Source: Eubacterium_B sp034180045
Lineage (GTDB): Bacteria; Bacillota; Clostridia; Peptostreptococcales; Anaerovoracaceae
Length of the DNA: 37,231 bases
Direction: 5' to 3'
Assembly: GCA_034180045.1 (NCBI GenBank)
Contig: JAXFOY010000006.1
Span: 1 to 37,231 of the forward strand
Position 1 is the stretch's first letter. Every line of letters begins with the position of its first letter. Below the pieces are notes generated by a model, which was not told the DNA's origin, did no database searches, and worked only from the letters and a program-made list of their open reading frames with translations. The position numbers and the translations under genes are program-made. Below are positions 15,820-25,500 of this stretch, in pieces.

Positions 15820-16074
15820 ATGTTGGTTGTAAGTTTTTTAATCGTGAGTGCCGTCATTGTTGCAGGCATATTCATTAGAACGTTAATCAAGGAATATAAC
15901 AAAAATGTGCTGGTTTTATCACTGGTGATAACGATGTTAATTAATATGTTCGCAATACATAAAGTGAATATTTTAGGCTTTATTTTAATGATAGTGATGC
16001 CTGTTTCTGTAGTGTATGTAATAGGAATCGAGTTAGTGAGGGCAAAAGAATTTGAAGATGAGAACATAAATTAA
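15820..16074 (+). CDS. Small three-helix membrane protein
   Basis: An 84-residue integral membrane protein starting MLVVSFLIVSAVIVAG, with three hydrophobic segments (about residues 2-20, 29-46 and 50-70) and an acidic C-terminal tail EFEDENIN. I chose the ATG at 15820 because AGAGGTG (15808-15814) sits at the right distance; a longer frame from TTG at 15787 would start inside the upstream hairpin. It lies between the carrier and the deacylase, so it may be an accessory subunit of the carrier, but no family is recognised. Confidence 0.7.
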   Translation: MLVVSFLIVSAVIVAGIFIRTLIKEYNKNVLVLSLVITMLINMFAIHKVNILGFILMIVMPVSVVYVIGIELVRAKEFEDENIN

Positions 16075-16191
16075 CAAATAAAAATGTTGGACTAATTTAA
16101 CATCGTAAGAGCAAATTAAAATCTTTGTAGGAGCATTTTAATTATGGATATGCAATTCTTTCAGACTCACAGATACAAAGAGGAGGGAGCT

Positions 16192-17556
16192 ATGAATGAC
16201 ATTTTGCTTATTAATGCAAAATATCCGGACTTTGCTGCACAAGAAATTAAATTTGGAAATATCGCAATTAAAGATGGAAAAATAATATATATAGGTGAGG
16301 GGGAACCTGTAGCACGGGAAGTGATAGATGTTGAGGAAAACATTGTTTCACCCGGATTCATAGATATACATATGCACGAAGAGGATTTTGTAAATGAAGG
16401 TTATAAGTACATAATATCAAATATGATGCTTAGTATGGGTGTTACAACCGCGGTCGGCGGAAATTGCGGAATTCAGCGTCAAAAAATCAGTGAATTTCGC
16501 CATGGAATATCAAGGCTTGGGGGGGCTCCAATTAACTATATAATGCTGGCAGGCTACAATCAGTGTCGGTACAAACTGGGAATAGAATCGTTTGAGTCGG
16601 CATCAAAATATCAAAATGCAAAAATACGGGATATGCTTGCGCAAGAGATTAAGGACGGAGCCTTCGGAGTTTCTTTCGGGATAGAGTACGACCCCGGTAT
16701 CAGTACAGATGAAATAATTAAAGCATTAAATATTTTAACAGGTCCTAACATGTTTTCGGCAGCTCATTACAGAGCAGATAATGATGGAGCAATTGAATCA
16801 ATAAACGAAATGATACATATATCGAATTGTATAGATGGAAAGTTCCAAATCTCCCATTTATCCAGTTGCTCTGCTATGGGGCAAATGAGAGAAGCGCTGG
16901 ATATTATTCATAAAGCGATAGATTTGAATCCCGGTCTGAACTATGACACCTACCCGTTTAATGCCCTTTCGACACATATAGGCTCTACGGTATTTTACGA
17001 TGGTTGTCTAAATGCATGGCATCGTGATTATTGCGATATTATGTTAACGGAAGAACCTTATAAATACCAATTTTGTGATAAAGAGATATTTCATGACGCA
17101 CGTAAAAACTACCCCAATATGCTGGCTGTTGCGTTTGTTATGAACGAAGAAGAAATTGAGATGACCGTAAGCGACAGTTATGGAATGATAGCCAGCGATG
17201 CGATAATAAATGGCGGGAAAGGACATCCCAGAGCTGCCGGCACATTTCCGAGGGTTTTAGGCAAGTATGTAAGGGAAGATAAAAAACTGAGTCTAATTGA
17301 AGCATTGCGGAAAATGACAATCACCCCGGCAGAAAGGTTAGGGCTTTCTTCAAAAGGGATAATAAGAGAAGGTGCGGATGCAGATATTTGTATTTTTGAT
17401 CCGAACACAGTAAAGGATAATGCTATATACGAGGATGGAAGTATTCCACCGTCGGGCATAGAGTATGTGCTGGTTAACGGAAAAGTTGCATTAAGGCACG
17501 GGAAAATACAAGATGGTAATTATGGAGCATTTATTCCATTTAGAGAATTGTGTTAA
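16192..17556 (+). CDS. N-acyl-D-amino-acid deacylase-like amidohydrolase
   Basis: A 454-residue amidohydrolase-superfamily enzyme predicted to remove the acyl group from N-acyl-D-amino acids. The metal site is visible: GFIDIHMHEED gives His60 and His62, GGNCGIQ gives the bridging Cys92 of the D-aminoacylase family, HYRADNDG and QISHLSS give later histidines, and SDAIINGGKGHPRAAGTFPRVLG carries the catalytic aspartate and family signature. The end, GADADICIFDP, is the usual small beta domain. The start at 16192 is favoured by AGGAGGGAG just upstream over an ATG at 16144 without a ribosome-binding site. Context with a carrier and an M20 hydrolase supports catabolism. Exact substrate unknown. 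Confidence 0.88.
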   Translation: MNDILLINAKYPDFAAQEIKFGNIAIKDGKIIYIGEGEPVAREVIDVEENIVSPGFIDIHMHEEDFVNEGYKYIISNMMLSMGVTTAVGGNCGIQRQKISEFRHGISRLGGAPINYIMLAGYNQCRYKLGIESFESASKYQNAKIRDMLAQEIKDGAFGVSFGIEYDPGISTDEIIKALNILTGPNMFSAAHYRADNDGAIESINEMIHISNCIDGKFQISHLSSCSAMGQMREALDIIHKAIDLNPGLNYDTYPFNALSTHIGSTVFYDGCLNAWHRDYCDIMLTEEPYKYQFCDKEIFHDARKNYPNMLAVAFVMNEEEIEMTVSDSYGMIASDAIINGGKGHPRAAGTFPRVLGKYVREDKKLSLIEALRKMTITPAERLGLSSKGIIREGADADICIFDPNTVKDNAIYEDGSIPPSGIEYVLVNGKVALRHGKIQDGNYGAFIPFRELC

Positions 17557-17631
17557 ATAAAATTCTACGCTATGATACAAATTTCGGCATATATATTAAA
17601 TAGAAATGTCATAGAAGGATAGGACAGAACT

Positions 17632-18804
17632 ATGAACTACAGTGAAATAAAGAGGGAAATAATTTTTAATGTAGAAAAAAATAAAGATGAATTTGCTGAA
17701 CTGAGCGATAAAATAGCGGACAACCCTGAGCTTTCGGGGGAAGAATATGAGACATCAAAGAGGATTGTCAGCATGCTTGAGAGTAAAGGATACACCTTAG
17801 AATATCCTTTTGACGGGCTGGATACCGCTTTCCGCGCGGTTAATGGAGATAATAATCATCGATATAAAGTCGCAGTCATGGCTGAATATGATGCATTACC
17901 TGAAATAGGGCATGCTTGTGGGCATGCTCTAAGTGGAGCTATCAGCTGTTTGGCAGCGGTAGCGTTGAAAAACTTTCAAGATGTTCTGAATACAGACGTA
18001 CATGTTATAGGTACGCCGGCGGAGGAAGTTGACGGGGCTAAGTGCAAAATGGTAGATGATGGCGTCTTTAACCAATATGATATGGCGATAATGGTACATT
18101 TATATAATCAAAATCTAGTGGCGCCGAGGCTTATGGCATTGAGAAGTGATGAGTATACTTTCCATGGAAAAGCTGCACATGCTTCGGTTGCTCCATGGGA
18201 CGGAATTAATGCATTTAATGCTGCACAACTAATGTTTCATGGAATTGACATGCTGAGACAGCATGTGCATCCCGACGTGAGAATTCACGGAATTATAACT
18301 AACGGAGGAGAAGCACCTAATGTTGTACCGGAAAATATTAGCGCGGAGATTTATGTAAGATCGTTGGAATACAGTAAACTGGAAGCAATTGATAAAAAGG
18401 TCGTTAATTGTGCCCAGGCAGGCTGTATTGCAAGCGGTTGCACTTGGGATAGACGTCCTACGGCTAAAATATATAAAAACCTAAAGAATAACCGCACAGG
18501 CGAGGACAGTTTGAGGGAAATTTTTTCGGAACTTGGAATTGAGGATAACGGGGATTACAGCTTGATATTCGGCTCCGCAGACGCGGGTAATGTAAGTTAT
18601 GTTTGTCCTACATTTCATCCGTGTTTACAGTTATCGCCAAGGAATGTATCAATTCATACCCGAGAATTTGCTGATTTGCTAAAAACAGAAAAAGGGCATA
18701 TGTGTCTGGTGCAAGGAGCTGAAATTATTGCTCTTCAGATTGCAAAGATCTTTGGGAATCCAATCATGATAAACAATATGAAGAATGATTTTTTAGCCGA
18801 CTAA
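17632..18804 (+). CDS. M20-family amidohydrolase (AbgB/M20D-like)
   Basis: A 390-residue zinc hydrolase. AEYDALPEIGHACGHALSGA (about residues 84-103) provides metal ligands and is characteristic of p-aminobenzoyl-glutamate hydrolase-like M20D enzymes. GTPAEEVDGAK carries the catalytic glutamate pair, and FHGKAAHASVAPWDGINAFNA starts the dimerisation domain. It would cleave an amide or peptide bond of the compound imported by the upstream carrier, possibly after the deacylase. It follows the deacylase by 75 bp on the same strand and probably belongs to the same transcript. A conserved C-terminal histidine segment (SPRNVSIHTREFADLL) completes the site. Confidence 0.88.
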   Translation: MNYSEIKREIIFNVEKNKDEFAELSDKIADNPELSGEEYETSKRIVSMLESKGYTLEYPFDGLDTAFRAVNGDNNHRYKVAVMAEYDALPEIGHACGHALSGAISCLAAVALKNFQDVLNTDVHVIGTPAEEVDGAKCKMVDDGVFNQYDMAIMVHLYNQNLVAPRLMALRSDEYTFHGKAAHASVAPWDGINAFNAAQLMFHGIDMLRQHVHPDVRIHGIITNGGEAPNVVPENISAEIYVRSLEYSKLEAIDKKVVNCAQAGCIASGCTWDRRPTAKIYKNLKNNRTGEDSLREIFSELGIEDNGDYSLIFGSADAGNVSYVCPTFHPCLQLSPRNVSIHTREFADLLKTEKGHMCLVQGAEIIALQIAKIFGNPIMINNMKNDFLAD

Positions 18805-18886
18805 ATAAGGATTTGAATTAGTCAGCGAGACATCAAAGTGCAGTGATTGGAATCTCAGAAAATGTAGGAAAAGAACAGATTAAAGG

Positions 18887-18929
18887 AAAAAGCCCTGAAC
18901 TTTGCAAATACAGCAACTTCAGGGCTTTT
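18887..18929 (-). terminator. Terminator of tRNA-Arg, possibly bidirectional
   Basis: AAAAGCCCTGAA (18887-18898) and TTCAGGGCTTTT (18918-18929) form a 12-bp stem. On the minus strand it starts at the last base of the tRNA CCA end and is followed by TTTTTCC. On the plus strand the T-run may also stop transcription from the M20 gene. Confidence 0.8.
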
Positions 18930-19005
18930 GGTGCGCCATGAGGGACTCGAACCCCCAACCTACTGATTCGTAGTCAGGCACTCTATCCAATTGAGCTAAT
19001 GGCGC
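18929..19005 (-). tRNA. tRNA-Arg (anticodon ACG), CCA encoded
   Basis: The cloverleaf reads on the minus strand: acceptor GCGCCAT/ATGGCGC (7 bp), D stem GCTC/GAGT, anticodon loop CTACGAA with anticodon ACG, T arm GGGGG-TTCGAGT-CCCTC, and a genomic CCA (18929-18931). The outermost anticodon-stem pair is a C/U mismatch. Read by A34-to-inosine editing, it would decode CGU, CGC and CGA. Confidence 0.93.
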
Positions 19006-19095
19006 AAATATATGCTTGTAACAAGCTTACTTGTGATATTATAGTGGATTTTCACTTTTTTGTAAAGCACTATTTGAGCAAAACGCACGAAATAA

Positions 19096-19153
19096 AAACA
19101 AAAAACGGCGTGTTAACATATTCCAATCAGGATTATCACGGTGTAACACGCCG
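19096..19153 (-). terminator. Intrinsic terminator of the split-barrel gene
   Basis: A perfect 10-bp GC-rich stem (CGGCGTGTTA 19106-19115, TAACACGCCG 19144-19153). On the minus strand it is followed by TTTTTTGTTTTT. It lies 17 bp past the stop codon. Confidence 0.85.
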
Positions 19154-19169
19154 CATAAATTAAGTTGGC

Positions 19170-19709
19170 TTAATTTGATGATATAACCGTATTTTTTCCC
19201 GAAATATCGGGCTTTTCTCTATTTAGATGAACATCGTCGTGAACATACTCTATCGACTCCTTGCCTGTAAAGTGGTCAATGTCAATTTCTATGAGTGAGG
19301 TCTTATCAAGAAAGCGTTCTATCCACTCATTTAAGCGAGGATTTCCCGGACTCAGTTTTTCGGCAAATATTTTTATGCTTTTAATTTTTTCATCTCTGTC
19401 ATCTATGATTTTGGCAGTGCCGAAAACTATTACGCTACGGAAGAATTCGCTGTACGACTCATAATCTTCAATGGCGGTATCTATTACGGTGAAACACACA
19501 TTCGGATTATGATTGAGTGCATCAATCTTGTATCCCGCTTTGGCGCTGTGCAAGTATATCTTATCGTTAACAAAGCTGTAATTTAGCGGTACACCATAAG
19601 GAAAATCATCATCGGGTTTTAGGCATAGGACACCGAACTCATTTCTTGATAGAACGGTTTTGCAGTCGTCGTTGTTAAGCGCTTGCTTAAATCTTCTCAT
19701 TGGCTTCAT
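19170..19709 (-). CDS. Pyridoxamine-phosphate-oxidase-like FMN-binding split-barrel protein
   Basis: A 179-residue protein of the PNPOx-like split beta-barrel superfamily (NimA/FDOR-like). Visible features are the opening MKPMRRFKQALNNDD, the barrel strand GVLCLKPDDDFPYGVPLNYSFV, and IYLHSAKAGYKIDALNHNPNVCFTV, which contains the typical phosphate-contact HSA-x-x-G-x-K. Members bind FMN or F420 and reduce small molecules, including nitroimidazoles, or act on haem. The neighbouring CofE-like ligase on the same strand makes a deazaflavin or flavin link worth considering. The cofactor cannot be decided from sequence by eye. Confidence 0.85.
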   Translation of the reverse strand: MKPMRRFKQALNNDDCKTVLSRNEFGVLCLKPDDDFPYGVPLNYSFVNDKIYLHSAKAGYKIDALNHNPNVCFTVIDTAIEDYESYSEFFRSVIVFGTAKIIDDRDEKIKSIKIFAEKLSPGNPRLNEWIERFLDKTSLIEIDIDHFTGKESIEYVHDDVHLNREKPDISGKNTVISSN

Positions 19710-19745
19710 AGATGTCTCCTTTCCGTCAATCGGCTAAGCAAAAGT

Positions 19746-19764
19746 TTGCAGCGGTATACTGCAA
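19746..19764. promoter_or_regulatory. Palindrome upstream of the split-barrel gene
   Basis: TTGCAG (19746-19751) and CTGCAA (19759-19764) frame a 7-bp centre GCGGTATAC-like core. It lies about 37 bp upstream of the minus-strand start, where an operator would be expected. No regulator family is recognised. Confidence 0.35.
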
Positions 19765-19879
19765 CTATCTGCATACCTTATCACGTAAATTTTGCGTTTT
19801 GATGTTTATTTACGCACATTATAGACCGAAAGTAACAACAATACAATTGTAAAATCAAAAGAGCCCGAAGTTTTGAGCC

Positions 19880-21073
19880 TTAGTTTGTGTAGTTGTCGAA
19901 ATATCCCTGAATATACACAATCGGAGTTCCCTTATCTCCTGAACCGGATGTCAGGTCGCAAAGGCTTCCGAGCAAATCTGTAAGCTGTCTTGGAGTTGTC
20001 CCTTGAGTAGCCATTTGACCTACGAGATTATCTGATTTTGATTTGATAGCTTCTTTGATAGCTTCTTTTAATTCATCTCCGCTCAAATCCTTAAAATCAT
20101 TGTCAGCCAAATACTTTAGCTTCAACTCATTAGGTGTTCCTTCCAGACCGCTTGTATAACCGGGTGAAACCACAGGGTCTGCAAGCTCCCAGATTTTACC
20201 TACCGGATCCTTAAAGGCACCATCTCCGTACACCATCACTTCTATAGTCTTTCCCGTACGCTTTTTAATTTCATTCTGAATAGCTAAAACAAGTTCTGTG
20301 CAGTCGCGAGGGAACAGCTTGATTTGGTCTTCTGTAGACTTATTTGAGCCTAATAAGCCGTAAGTTTCGTTATATCCTGAACCGTCAACAGGTTCGTTCA
20401 TAATGTCGTCAAGACTGCGTACACATTCAGCCCCATGTTTTAGCAGCAATGATTTTGTGCGCTTGCGAGTGTGAATATCACAGTTGATAACAAAGCTTGT
20501 ATGCTTTAGAATCGTGAGCGGGCTGTTTGAGAAAATTATTTCGCATTCCTTGCCGAGCGATTCTACGAGTTCTTTATAATATTCGACATAGTCAATTCCG
20601 GTGAACTTATGCGTTTGAAATCCGAAATGTTCGCGATATTCAGCTTCTGTAAGAGTGTCCTTCCATGGGTCTATGCCTGCGTCGTCCATTTGTTCAAGTG
20701 AAATCAGATGGTTTCCTACCTCATCGGACGGGAAAGAAAGCTGAAGGATAATTTTCTTTACATTGCTGCTTGCAATTGCACGCAGAATAATGGCAAAACG
20801 GTTACGGCTTAGGATGGGGAAGATAACGCCAAGCTCTTTTCCCGCGAAATCTTTATTAATATCTTTGGCTACCTGGTCTATATTTACATAATTACCTTGC
20901 GTGCGGGCAACTATACTTTCGGTGATTGCCAGCACATCCTTCTCGCCGATTTCTATATTTTCATTCTGATAAAACTCATCTAACAAATTTGGAATCATCT
21001 GAACAAGATTGTCGCCTGACTTAAAAATAGGTGCGCGCAAGCCTCTGACAACTGTTCCTACTATTTTCTCCAT
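19880..21073 (-). CDS. CofE-like gamma-glutamyl ligase family protein
   Basis: A 397-residue protein resembling the coenzyme F420-0:L-glutamate ligase family (PF01996). The opening VGTVVRGLRAPIFKSGDNLV, the IGEKDVLAITESIVARTQG segment and GDGAFKDPVGKIWELADPVVSPGYTSGLEGTPNE are family hallmarks, the last with acidic metal ligands. True CofE proteins are about 250 residues; this is a longer clostridial type of unknown role. The start at MEKIVGTV (21073) is chosen because AAAGGAG lies 6-7 bases upstream; a longer frame from 21100 would start before that site. It is divergent from a LysR gene, which probably controls it. No other F420 genes are visible. Confidence 0.8.
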   Translation of the reverse strand: MEKIVGTVVRGLRAPIFKSGDNLVQMIPNLLDEFYQNENIEIGEKDVLAITESIVARTQGNYVNIDQVAKDINKDFAGKELGVIFPILSRNRFAIILRAIASSNVKKIILQLSFPSDEVGNHLISLEQMDDAGIDPWKDTLTEAEYREHFGFQTHKFTGIDYVEYYKELVESLGKECEIIFSNSPLTILKHTSFVINCDIHTRKRTKSLLLKHGAECVRSLDDIMNEPVDGSGYNETYGLLGSNKSTEDQIKLFPRDCTELVLAIQNEIKKRTGKTIEVMVYGDGAFKDPVGKIWELADPVVSPGYTSGLEGTPNELKLKYLADNDFKDLSGDELKEAIKEAIKSKSDNLVGQMATQGTTPRQLTDLLGSLCDLTSGSGDKGTPIVYIQGYFDNYTN

Positions 21074-21218
21074 TTCAATCTCCTTTTTTACGATTTGCAT
21101 GGCTCAGCAAATCGAAATTCAAAAACATTTAACCTCATATACTAGAATAATATACCAAAATGTGATATAAGTAAAATAAGAAAAATAAACAATAGATATA
21201 ATTTGAGGTAATATCATT

Positions 21219-22088
21219 ATGAATTTGAATCACTACCAAGTCTTTGTTGCAGTTGCTGATAAAGGCAATTTTTCTAAAGCTGCGCAGGAGCTGTTCCTCA
21301 GCCAACCGGCGGTTTCTCAAATGATGGCGAGCTTGGAAGCAGAGCTTGGAAGTAAACTTTTTGTCAGGCAATCACACGGAGTAACATTAACCGTTGAAGG
21401 GAGAGAGTTTTATCAAATCGCCCAAAAAGGCATTCTGATTTTGGAACAGGCAAGTGAGAGAATCCGTGAAATGAAGGAACTTGAGTGGGGGATTTTGCGA
21501 CTTGGAGTTTCAGATACCATTTCCCGATATATACTGCCAAAGCATCTTAAGACATTTTCGGATAAATATAAGGGAATACGCATAAGCATACGGAACGGTA
21601 CTTCGAGTGAGCTTGAGGATATGCTGTTAAACGGAGAAGTCGATATAGTTGTGGGATTTGAACCGAGGCGTAAGGAAAATATCGATTTTTTTTCTTTGAT
21701 GACGGTTCACGAGGTGTTTGTGACATCAAAAGAATACGCAAGCAAGCTGCCTAAGCCGTTAACTGCGGAGAATATCAATCAGGTTAAAATAATGATGCTT
21801 GACAGAAAAAGCCAGACCAGAAAACATATTGATGCGCATTTACTTTTGCAAAATATAGTTTTGCGACCGGAGGTGGAACTGGCTAATTATGAGCTTCTCG
21901 CGGAGTTTGCCAAAGAGGGTCTTGGGATTGCCATATTGGCAAGAGAATTTATAGACGGACTTTTTGTTTTAGATTCCGACATAGATCTGCCTACTCGTGA
22001 GGTAGGGTTTTATTATCAAAGGAAACTGCCTCTCTCATATGCGGCAAGGGCATTTGTGGAAATGATTACCGACATAAAGGATTTATAG
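21219..22088 (+). CDS. LysR-family transcriptional regulator
   Basis: A 289-residue LTTR. The N-terminal winged helix is textbook: FVAVADKGNFSKAAQELFLS, then QPAVSQMMASLEAELGSKLF, then VRQSHGVTLTVEG. A linker helix and a two-lobed effector domain follow (about residues 90-285; LRLGVSDTISRYILP, and later EGLGIAILAREF). It resembles the CysL/CysB-like group in domain start, but the effector is unknown. It is transcribed divergently from the CofE-like ligase with a 145-bp shared promoter region, the classic LTTR arrangement. A TATAAT box (21197-21202) and GAGG ribosome-binding site precede it. Confidence 0.93.
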   Translation: MNLNHYQVFVAVADKGNFSKAAQELFLSQPAVSQMMASLEAELGSKLFVRQSHGVTLTVEGREFYQIAQKGILILEQASERIREMKELEWGILRLGVSDTISRYILPKHLKTFSDKYKGIRISIRNGTSSELEDMLLNGEVDIVVGFEPRRKENIDFFSLMTVHEVFVTSKEYASKLPKPLTAENINQVKIMMLDRKSQTRKHIDAHLLLQNIVLRPEVELANYELLAEFAKEGLGIAILAREFIDGLFVLDSDIDLPTREVGFYYQRKLPLSYAARAFVEMITDIKDL

Positions 22089-22130
22089 GGAAAATCGCAG
22101 GTTATGCCGGCAGTATTTGCACTTTGTATG

Positions 22131-22159
22131 TTGAAGTAGCGCCTTTGGTATGATATAGT
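22131..22159 (+). promoter_or_regulatory. Promoter of the cobalamin-riboswitch transcript
   Basis: TTGAAG (22131-22136), a 17-bp spacer and TATAGT (22154-22159) with an extended TGA. It is located 20 bp before the riboswitch P1 stem. Confidence 0.55.
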
Positions 22160-22179
22160 GATTATTAAGTTAATATGTT

Positions 22180-22344
22180 AGATTTCAGTGCAGAGTGTTT
22201 GTTCACAATGTTAAAAGGGAATTAGGTGAAAATCCTAAGCAATCCGGTTACTGTAATCATCCCGTAAACCGAGTTATACCATTGCGCCATGCGTGAGAAG
22301 GTCGGTAAGCTTTGAGGTGAAAGCCAGGAAACCTGCTGAAATTT
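22180..22344 (+). ncRNA. Cobalamin riboswitch aptamer
   Basis: The diagnostic elements occur in order: the AAAAGGGAA segment with AGGTGAAAATCCTAAGC (about 22213-22240), GGTTACTGTAATC, and the B12 box GCCAGGAAACCTGC (22323-22336). P1 closes as AGATTTCAG (22180-22188) with CTGAAATTT (22336-22344, one G-U). With the downstream terminator it forms a transcriptional OFF switch when adenosylcobalamin or a related corrinoid is bound. It is the only regulatory RNA of a known class that I see in the window. Confidence 0.93.
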
Positions 22345-22483
22345 AGTGGGTTCTTCCGAAGAAAGATAAGCTTACTTTTAGATATATTTTCGCAGATGAA
22401 ATAAGCCGGTGGCTTCTTTTCTTGAATTTAAGGTTATTTGAGGTGCCGACAAGCGGTGAGAAATTTTATATCTTTGTTATTTG

Positions 22484-22510
22484 CTGTTCTCTTCGGAGAA
22501 CAGTTTTTGT
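22484..22510 (+). terminator. Riboswitch-controlled intrinsic terminator
   Basis: CTGTTCTC (22484-22491), a TTCG tetraloop and GAGAACAG (22496-22503), followed by TTTTTG. It lies just before the TTAGGAGATG ribosome-binding site of the next gene, so terminator folding would block the gene. The 22345-22483 region between aptamer and terminator presumably holds the antiterminator pairing. Confidence 0.85.
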
Positions 22511-22523
22511 TTAGGAGATGTAA

Positions 22524-25500
22524 ATGGAAAGAAAAGAACGGAAAGTACTAAAGCGTTTGTGTGTACTTATGCTTGTGCCTGGACTTATTATGTCAAACTT
22601 TTGCTTTGATGTAATGGCAATAGCTAAGGATGAGATTGCTTCAGATGCTACGATTACCGGAAAACAAGTTAAGGTCGAAGGAAAAGAAGCGGGTTTGTTT
22701 AGCTACGATATAAGGACTGCCGCGGTAATCGAAAACGGTAAATTCAAGGAAATTAGAGTAACTCACATTAGCGAGACGGATGCAGTTAGCAAGACTTTGT
22801 CAGAAACTGCGGTTAAAGGCGTAAATGATTTTCTTAAGGGAAAACCTGCAACTTTCAAATCAGTTGAATCCTTAGATGCAGTCACAAACGCAACTATAAG
22901 TACAGAGGCAATAAAGTCCTCTCTCATGGATGCTTTAGGCAAGGCGGATGCTGCTAAGACGCAGGCGACGGAAAACGATGAAAAGCCGAGCGAAGACTCA
23001 ATATATAAGGCTGACGGTAAACTGAAAAACGGCACCTATTCTGTAGATGCGGAAACAGACAGCTCGATGTTCGCAGTGACAGACGGCAAATTGATTGTTG
23101 AAGACGACCGTATGGAGGCGATTATAACTCTGAAAGGAACCGGCTTTGACAAGATTTATATGGGAAGCGCAAAAGAGGCAGCGTCTGCGAATGAAGAGGA
23201 CATCATAGGAAGCATGCCCGGCATTACGGACGCAACGGAATCAAAGAGGACTTTTTGGAACATACCTGTTGAGTCCTTGGATAAAAACATTGTGATATCT
23301 GCCCGTTCGTCAAGGAAGCGCAGATGGTACGATCACACCATAAATTTCAAATCTAAAAATATACAGCGTATTTCTACAAATCTCGAAAGACCAAGTATAG
23401 AACAAAACGCGCAAAAGTTTATGTACCAGAATTTCATAGATGAAAAAATCTTTGCAAACAATGCCGACGTTATTACGGTTTCGCAAGGTGTAAACTATAC
23501 AGTGCCGTTTTTTGATAAAGATGAAACTACAGAGATAAGCAGCATTAAATTTAAGCAGAGCAGTGACAAAAATTTTAAGCTTGGCTGGCATGTTTCCAAT
23601 TGGGATATTTTCTCAACCAAAAAAAGAGATTTGCATGCGGCAAGTACTAAAGCTTTCAGGATAAAAGACCGCTCAGAAGGCGATGTGAATTTTGATGTAA
23701 AATTAAAAATATATGACGCTAATAATCCGAAGGTGAATAGGAGTTCGATAATGGAAGATACTGCACCTTCAATAGGAGAAAAGCTGTTTCACATAAGGCT
23801 TAAGGGCGCGCCGGCACCTGTGGATGTGAACTTCAGCGTGAAGGACGTCAAAACAGGAAACACGATTGATAACCCGGTCGTAAAAATAGAAGCACCAGAC
23901 GGAACTTCAGTCATTCCGAACGCAAAAGGGAAATATACGCTCAAGGTTGGTGTGAAGTATAAGCTTCAGATAAGTGCTCCGGGATATTTAGATAAGGACG
24001 GAAACGAAAAAATTTCAGAAACCTTGCGTGTTACAAGCGCAGGCACCATAGAAAAAAAGATGCTTGCGGAAAAGGATAGCAAACATAAGGTGAAGTTCCG
24101 AATTAAAGACGAGTCGGGGCAGCCTATAAAGGATGCGAAGCTTGAACTTACACACTCTGCGTCAAATCAAAAAGTGGAAGCGGACCCGGACGGCAGCTAT
24201 ACGCTGAAAGACAATCAGGAGTACAGATATACAGTATCGGCAGAAGGCTACATATCAAAAAAAGATATTGCGGTAAAAGTCACTGAAGATAAGGACTTCG
24301 ACATAAGCTTAAAATCAAATATAAAGATATATAAGGCGAAATTCTGGATGTATTCTCTAGCCACGCATGATGAGTATAAGGGCGAATATAAACTTTCGGT
24401 ATTCAGCAAGAACGGAGAGGAAAAGAACTTTGTTGAACCGGGTAAAGATGGAAAATATCCGCTAAAGAGGGATGTTAAATACTTTTGCGAGGTTGAGATT
24501 GAAAATCATTATATGACCAAGTATACCGAGTTGCCCGCTGTGTTTAACGGAGATGAGGAAGATGTTGAGGTCCGTGTTGTCATAGATGAGACGGATGATT
24601 ATAAGCTGGGTACGGCGATAGCAGGAGCAAAGGAGTATCTCGAAAAGGTAAAAGTAGGCGAAAAACCGTCTGAATATCCGGCTGAAGCTAAAGCGGAGCT
24701 TGAAAAAGAACTTGCAGCTGCGGAGGCTGTTTTAGCAAATCAAAATGCTACATCAAAAGACAAAGAATCCGCTATGGACAAGCTGAATTCGGCTGTGAGA
24801 ATCTGTAAGAATAAGCAGAACTTTGCGGAGATAGAAGTAAAAGTTGTTACCCATATTAATACCGAAACCAAGTACAATGCGGCGCCGCAAGTGATGAATC
24901 TCAAAGTAAGGGGCGACGAATGCAAAAAATACGGATACCAAAAGTCCGGAATTGAGTCGAGAAGAAATGTAACTCCACTTGATGTCGCATATGCAGTTCA
25001 CGAGAAGCTATATGGAGAGGAGTTCAAGAAAAACCCGAAAAAATACCTTACATTTGATTATAAGGACGGGCGCATGTTCGGCAATGGCAAAAATGTACGT
25101 TTCTTCATAGCTGTCGATAACAAGAGCGTTGAACTGATGAATCTTGAAAAGAAAATTGTACCTGACGGAGCCACTGTCTTAATTTCGACATACCCATCTA
25201 AGGAAAAGCATACCGTTTTTCTCCATTTCAAAGACGCTCCTAAGCACATATATACAGGTGAAGAGATAGTACTTCATCTTCTTGGCGGAGAGATAGAGTC
25301 AATAATCAATAAATATGATAAAGCGCAGCCGGGATACTCTGTGACCTTTGAAAATACTAAAACGAAGGAAATCGTAGAAAGCAAGTCGACAAGTGATGAA
25401 AACGGTGAGCTTAAGATGATTTTTCAGACTGCCGGAACATATAGAATAACAGGTGTGGGAAATAAAGATGTAAAGAGCGTATTGATACCTGAGCTTGAAG

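Noticed and set aside
16144..16191. An upstream ATG start for the deacylase adding 16 residues
   Set aside because: No ribosome-binding site precedes it, whereas AGGAGGGAG is correctly spaced before the ATG at 16192, which also gives the usual family N terminus.
23010..23365. A haem-binding NEAT domain in the B12-regulated surface protein
   Set aside because: The segment is beta-rich and of similar size, but I cannot find the Y-x-x-x-Y haem motif. Resemblance to the Tp47 C domain is better.
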